From Bacteroidales bacterium (GTDB lineage: Bacteria; Bacteroidota; Bacteroidia; Bacteroidales; B18-G4), in NCBI GenBank assembly GCA_023145125.1, contig JAGLEK010000367.1, forward strand, positions 1 to 7,205: 7,205 bases of DNA, in the 5' to 3' direction. The notes under the pieces were generated by a model, which was not told the DNA's origin, made no database searches, and saw only the letters and a list, made by a program, of their open reading frames with translations. Below are positions 5,427 to 7,205 of the stretch, piece by piece. Position numbers and translations under genes: made by a program. Numbering within the stretch: position 1 is the stretch's first letter; each line of letters begins with the position of its first letter.

Positions 5427-6821
5427 CTATTTAGAACCTATCATTTTTGCCGGATCGACCCATTCGTCAAACTCTTCCCCGGTGAGCATGTTCAGTGCAA
5501 GTGCAGCCTCTTTCAGTGTAATGCCTTCGGCATGAGCCTTCTTGGCGATGGCAGCTGCGTTCTCATAACCAATGTGTGTGTTCAGGGCTGTAACCAGCAT
5601 GAGAGAGTTCTCAAGGTTCTTTTTGATGTAAGGATAATTGGGTTCTATGCCTGTTGCACAATTATCATTAAAAGAAACGCAGGCATCTCCTATCAGCCTG
5701 GCCGACATAAGCAGGTTATACACCATGACCGGTTTGAATACATTTAACTGAAAATGCCCTTGCATCCCTCCTGCCGTGATAGCAGCATCATTTCCGATCA
5801 CCTGTGCACACACCATTGTGAGGGCTTCTGCCTGTGTCGGGTTAACCTTACCTGGCATGATTGATGAACCGGGTTCATTGGATGGGAAGATGATCTCGCT
5901 GATACCGCAACGCGGACCGGAGGCAAGCATCCTCAGGTTATTGGCAATATGCATTAAGCTAACAGCCAGTGTCTTCAATGCTCCTGATGTTTCCACCATG
6001 GCATCATGTGCCGACAGCGATTCAAATTTGTTCAAAGCCGTAACAAAAGGATAGCCGGTCAGATCTGCAATCTTAGATGCAACAAGTTTATCGTAGCCTG
6101 ATGGCGTGTTCAGGCCGGTACCCACTGCTGTACCCCCCAGGGCCAGTTCTGTCAGATGCGGTAAGGTGTTTTTAATTGCTATCAGGCCATGATCCAGCTG
6201 AGAAACATAACCGGAGAATTCCTGTCCCAGGGTCAGGGGTGTTGCGTCCATGAGGTGTGTACGGCCGGTTTTCACCACTTCGCCGAATGCTTTTGCTTTC
6301 TCTGCCAGGGTATTGCGTAACAGCTCTACACCGGGGATGGTAATATCCACTATCATCTTATATGCCGCGATATGCATTGCCGTAGGGAAAGTATCGTTCG
6401 AAGACTGCGATTTGTTAACATCATCGTTGGGATGGATAGGGCGCTCTCCCTCACCGAGTTTTCCTCCGTTCAGCACATGCGCACGGTTGGCAACAACTTC
6501 ATTAACGTTCATGTTCGACTGTGTTCCGGACCCGGTTTGCCATATCACCAGCGGAAAATTATCATCCAGCTTGCCCTCCAGGATCTCATCGCAAACCTGT
6601 GCAATAAGGTCTTTTTTATTATCATCCAGCACACCAAGCTCATTGTTGGCCAATGCTGCTGCCTTCTTCAAATACCCGAAGGCCCTGATGATCTCCAGAG
6701 GCATGGATCCAGCCTCCCCGATCTTGAAATTGTTCTTTGAACGCTGGGTTTGTGCACCCCAATACATATTGGCGGGAACTTCGACATTGCCCATAGTGTC
6801 TTTCTCTATACGATATTCCAT
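5427..6821 (-). CDS. fumC: Class II fumarate hydratase
   Basis: Fumarase C interconverts fumarate and L-malate in the TCA cycle or its reductive branch. It is the iron-free, oxygen-tolerant homotetrameric type. The 464-residue length is typical. Conserved blocks are TGSGTQSNMNVNEV (96-109), HPNDDVNKSQSSNDTFPTAM (130-149), TGRTHLMDATPLTLGQEFSG (185-204) with H189, equivalent to E. coli H188, GTAVGTGLN (230-238) and the superfamily signature GSSIMPGKVNP (318-328) with the loop serines S319/S320 and K325. The text MPGKVNPTQAEA fits fumarase better than aspartase, and the N terminus (MEYRIEKDTMGNVEVP) is canonical. The start is preceded by an A-rich leader, the usual Bacteroidota style, instead of a Shine-Dalgarno site. 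It follows the ArsC-like gene by 35 bases and precedes the amidohydrolase by 22, so it probably sits inside one transcript. Confidence 0.96.
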   Translation of the reverse strand: MEYRIEKDTMGNVEVPANMYWGAQTQRSKNNFKIGEAGSMPLEIIRAFGYLKKAAALANNELGVLDDNKKDLIAQVCDEILEGKLDDNFPLVIWQTGSGTQSNMNVNEVVANRAHVLNGGKLGEGERPIHPNDDVNKSQSSNDTFPTAMHIAAYKMIVDITIPGVELLRNTLAEKAKAFGEVVKTGRTHLMDATPLTLGQEFSGYVSQLDHGLIAIKNTLPHLTELALGGTAVGTGLNTPSGYDKLVASKIADLTGYPFVTALNKFESLSAHDAMVETSGALKTLAVSLMHIANNLRMLASGPRCGISEIIFPSNEPGSSIMPGKVNPTQAEALTMVCAQVIGNDAAITAGGMQGHFQLNVFKPVMVYNLLMSARLIGDACVSFNDNCATGIEPNYPYIKKNLENSLMLVTALNTHIGYENAAAIAKKAHAEGITLKEAALALNMLTGEEFDEWVDPAKMIGSK

Positions 6822-6856
6822 TTTGAAATTTTGGTTTTATATGAGTATTATAAATT

Positions 6857-7198
6857 TTACAGCAATACATCAATCTCTGACGCCGGGTCACCGAGAACTG
6901 CCTTCGGCCCTTTTACCACGATCGGACGCTGAATGAGCTTAGGATATTCCAGTAAGATCTTCACCCATTCATCGTCGGTAAAATTCTTTCCCTTAAAATC
7001 AGACTTATAAATTGCTTCCTGTGTTCGGATGATCTCAGTAGGTTTTTTGTGCAAGCGGACCAGGAGATCTTTAACATCAGCTTCGCTAAGGGGGGTTTTC
7101 AGGTATTCGATAACCTCCGGCTCAATGCCCTTCTCCCGCAAGTACTGCAGCCCTGCCCTTGATTTCTTACAACGCGGATTGTGATAAATCTTAATCAT
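6857..7198 (-). CDS. ArsC/Spx-family thioredoxin-fold protein, arsenate reductase-like
   Basis: This 113-residue protein begins with the family mark HNPRCKKS, placing the redox cysteine at C10 in a CxxS arrangement. It continues with EYLKTPLS (31-38), IIRTQEAIYK (56-65) and the cis-Pro segment IQRPIVV (89-95). Family members such as glutaredoxin-linked ArsC reduce arsenate through a single cysteine and a set of three arginines. R58 and R91 correspond to the first two, but where most relatives have GRP near the C terminus this protein has GDP (D104). Loss of that arginine makes true arsenate reductase activity doubtful; a general redox or regulatory role like that of the uncharacterised YffB/Spx relatives is equally possible. 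There are no arsenic-resistance genes nearby. The ATG is only seven bases from the window edge, so the promoter lies outside. It is the first visible gene of the four-gene operon. Confidence 0.88.
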   Translation of the reverse strand: MIKIYHNPRCKKSRAGLQYLREKGIEPEVIEYLKTPLSEADVKDLLVRLHKKPTEIIRTQEAIYKSDFKGKNFTDDEWVKILLEYPKLIQRPIVVKGPKAVLGDPASEIDVLL

Positions 7199-7205
7199 AA
7201 TTCAA

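Larger units (their letters stand above)
3156..7198 (-). other. Putative four-gene operon: arsC-like, fumC, M20 amidohydrolase, MtnA-like
   Basis: Four same-strand genes have gaps of 35 and 22 bases, then a one-base overlap (stop TAA and start ATG sharing the A). I see no terminator-like hairpin in the gaps. The operon ends against the convergent plus-strand pair at about 3100-3155. It may extend upstream beyond base 7205. The operon assignment is inferred from spacing only. Confidence 0.7.

Noticed and set aside
6250..6936. A 228-residue open frame on the plus strand opposite fumC.
   Set aside because: It lies antisense to a strongly conserved fumarase, has a Ser/Pro/Cys-rich shadow-type composition, and shows no recognisable domain.

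Overview
The window reads as a bacterial chromosome segment, most likely from the Bacteroidota (Bacteroidales or a related order). The reasons are A-rich leaders without clear Shine-Dalgarno sites, a tandem array of the CCGTCAA/CTGCCAA heptamer type that I associate with intergenic regions of that phylum, a sequence on the minus strand matching the Bacteroidota -7 promoter element (TAnnTTTG), and protein families typical of the group. This taxonomic call is inference from style, not from a marker gene. Seven protein-coding genes fill almost the whole window. I see no RNA genes, transposases, CRISPR arrays or phage genes.

Left part, minus strand (positions 1 to about 1740). A heptanucleotide tandem array (8-45) sits directly against the stop codon of a predicted exported, cysteine-rich CAP-domain protein. 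That gene appears to start at TTG or to carry a small frame disruption at its 5' end. Upstream of it on the same strand is a long-chain polyprenyl diphosphate synthase, probably supplying the menaquinone side chain.

Middle part, plus strand (1901-3099). Divergent from the prenyl synthase is a two-gene unit: a radical SAM Fe-S protein of the COG0731 (TYW1-like) type, and 20 bases downstream a 132-residue protein built from four consecutive 25-residue repeats with a tryptophan at residues 25, 50, 75 and 100. Neither has a function I can name with certainty, and this pair is the least understood part of the window.

Right part, minus strand (3156-7198). Four tightly packed genes look like one operon, in transcription order: an ArsC/Spx-family thioredoxin-fold protein, class II fumarase (fumC), an M20-family amidohydrolase, and an MtnA-type sugar-phosphate isomerase. 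Gaps are 35 and 22 bases, followed by a one-base TAATG overlap. The four enzymes do not form an obvious single pathway: fumarase belongs to the TCA cycle, the isomerase to methylthioribose or deoxypentose phosphate salvage, and the amidohydrolase to N-acyl amino acid or peptide turnover. The operon may continue upstream beyond the right edge.

Overall this is mostly ordinary housekeeping DNA. The points worth a second look are the exact 25-residue repeat protein next to the radical SAM gene, the replaced third arginine in the ArsC-like protein, the orphan isomerase, and the unusual 5' end of the CAP gene.
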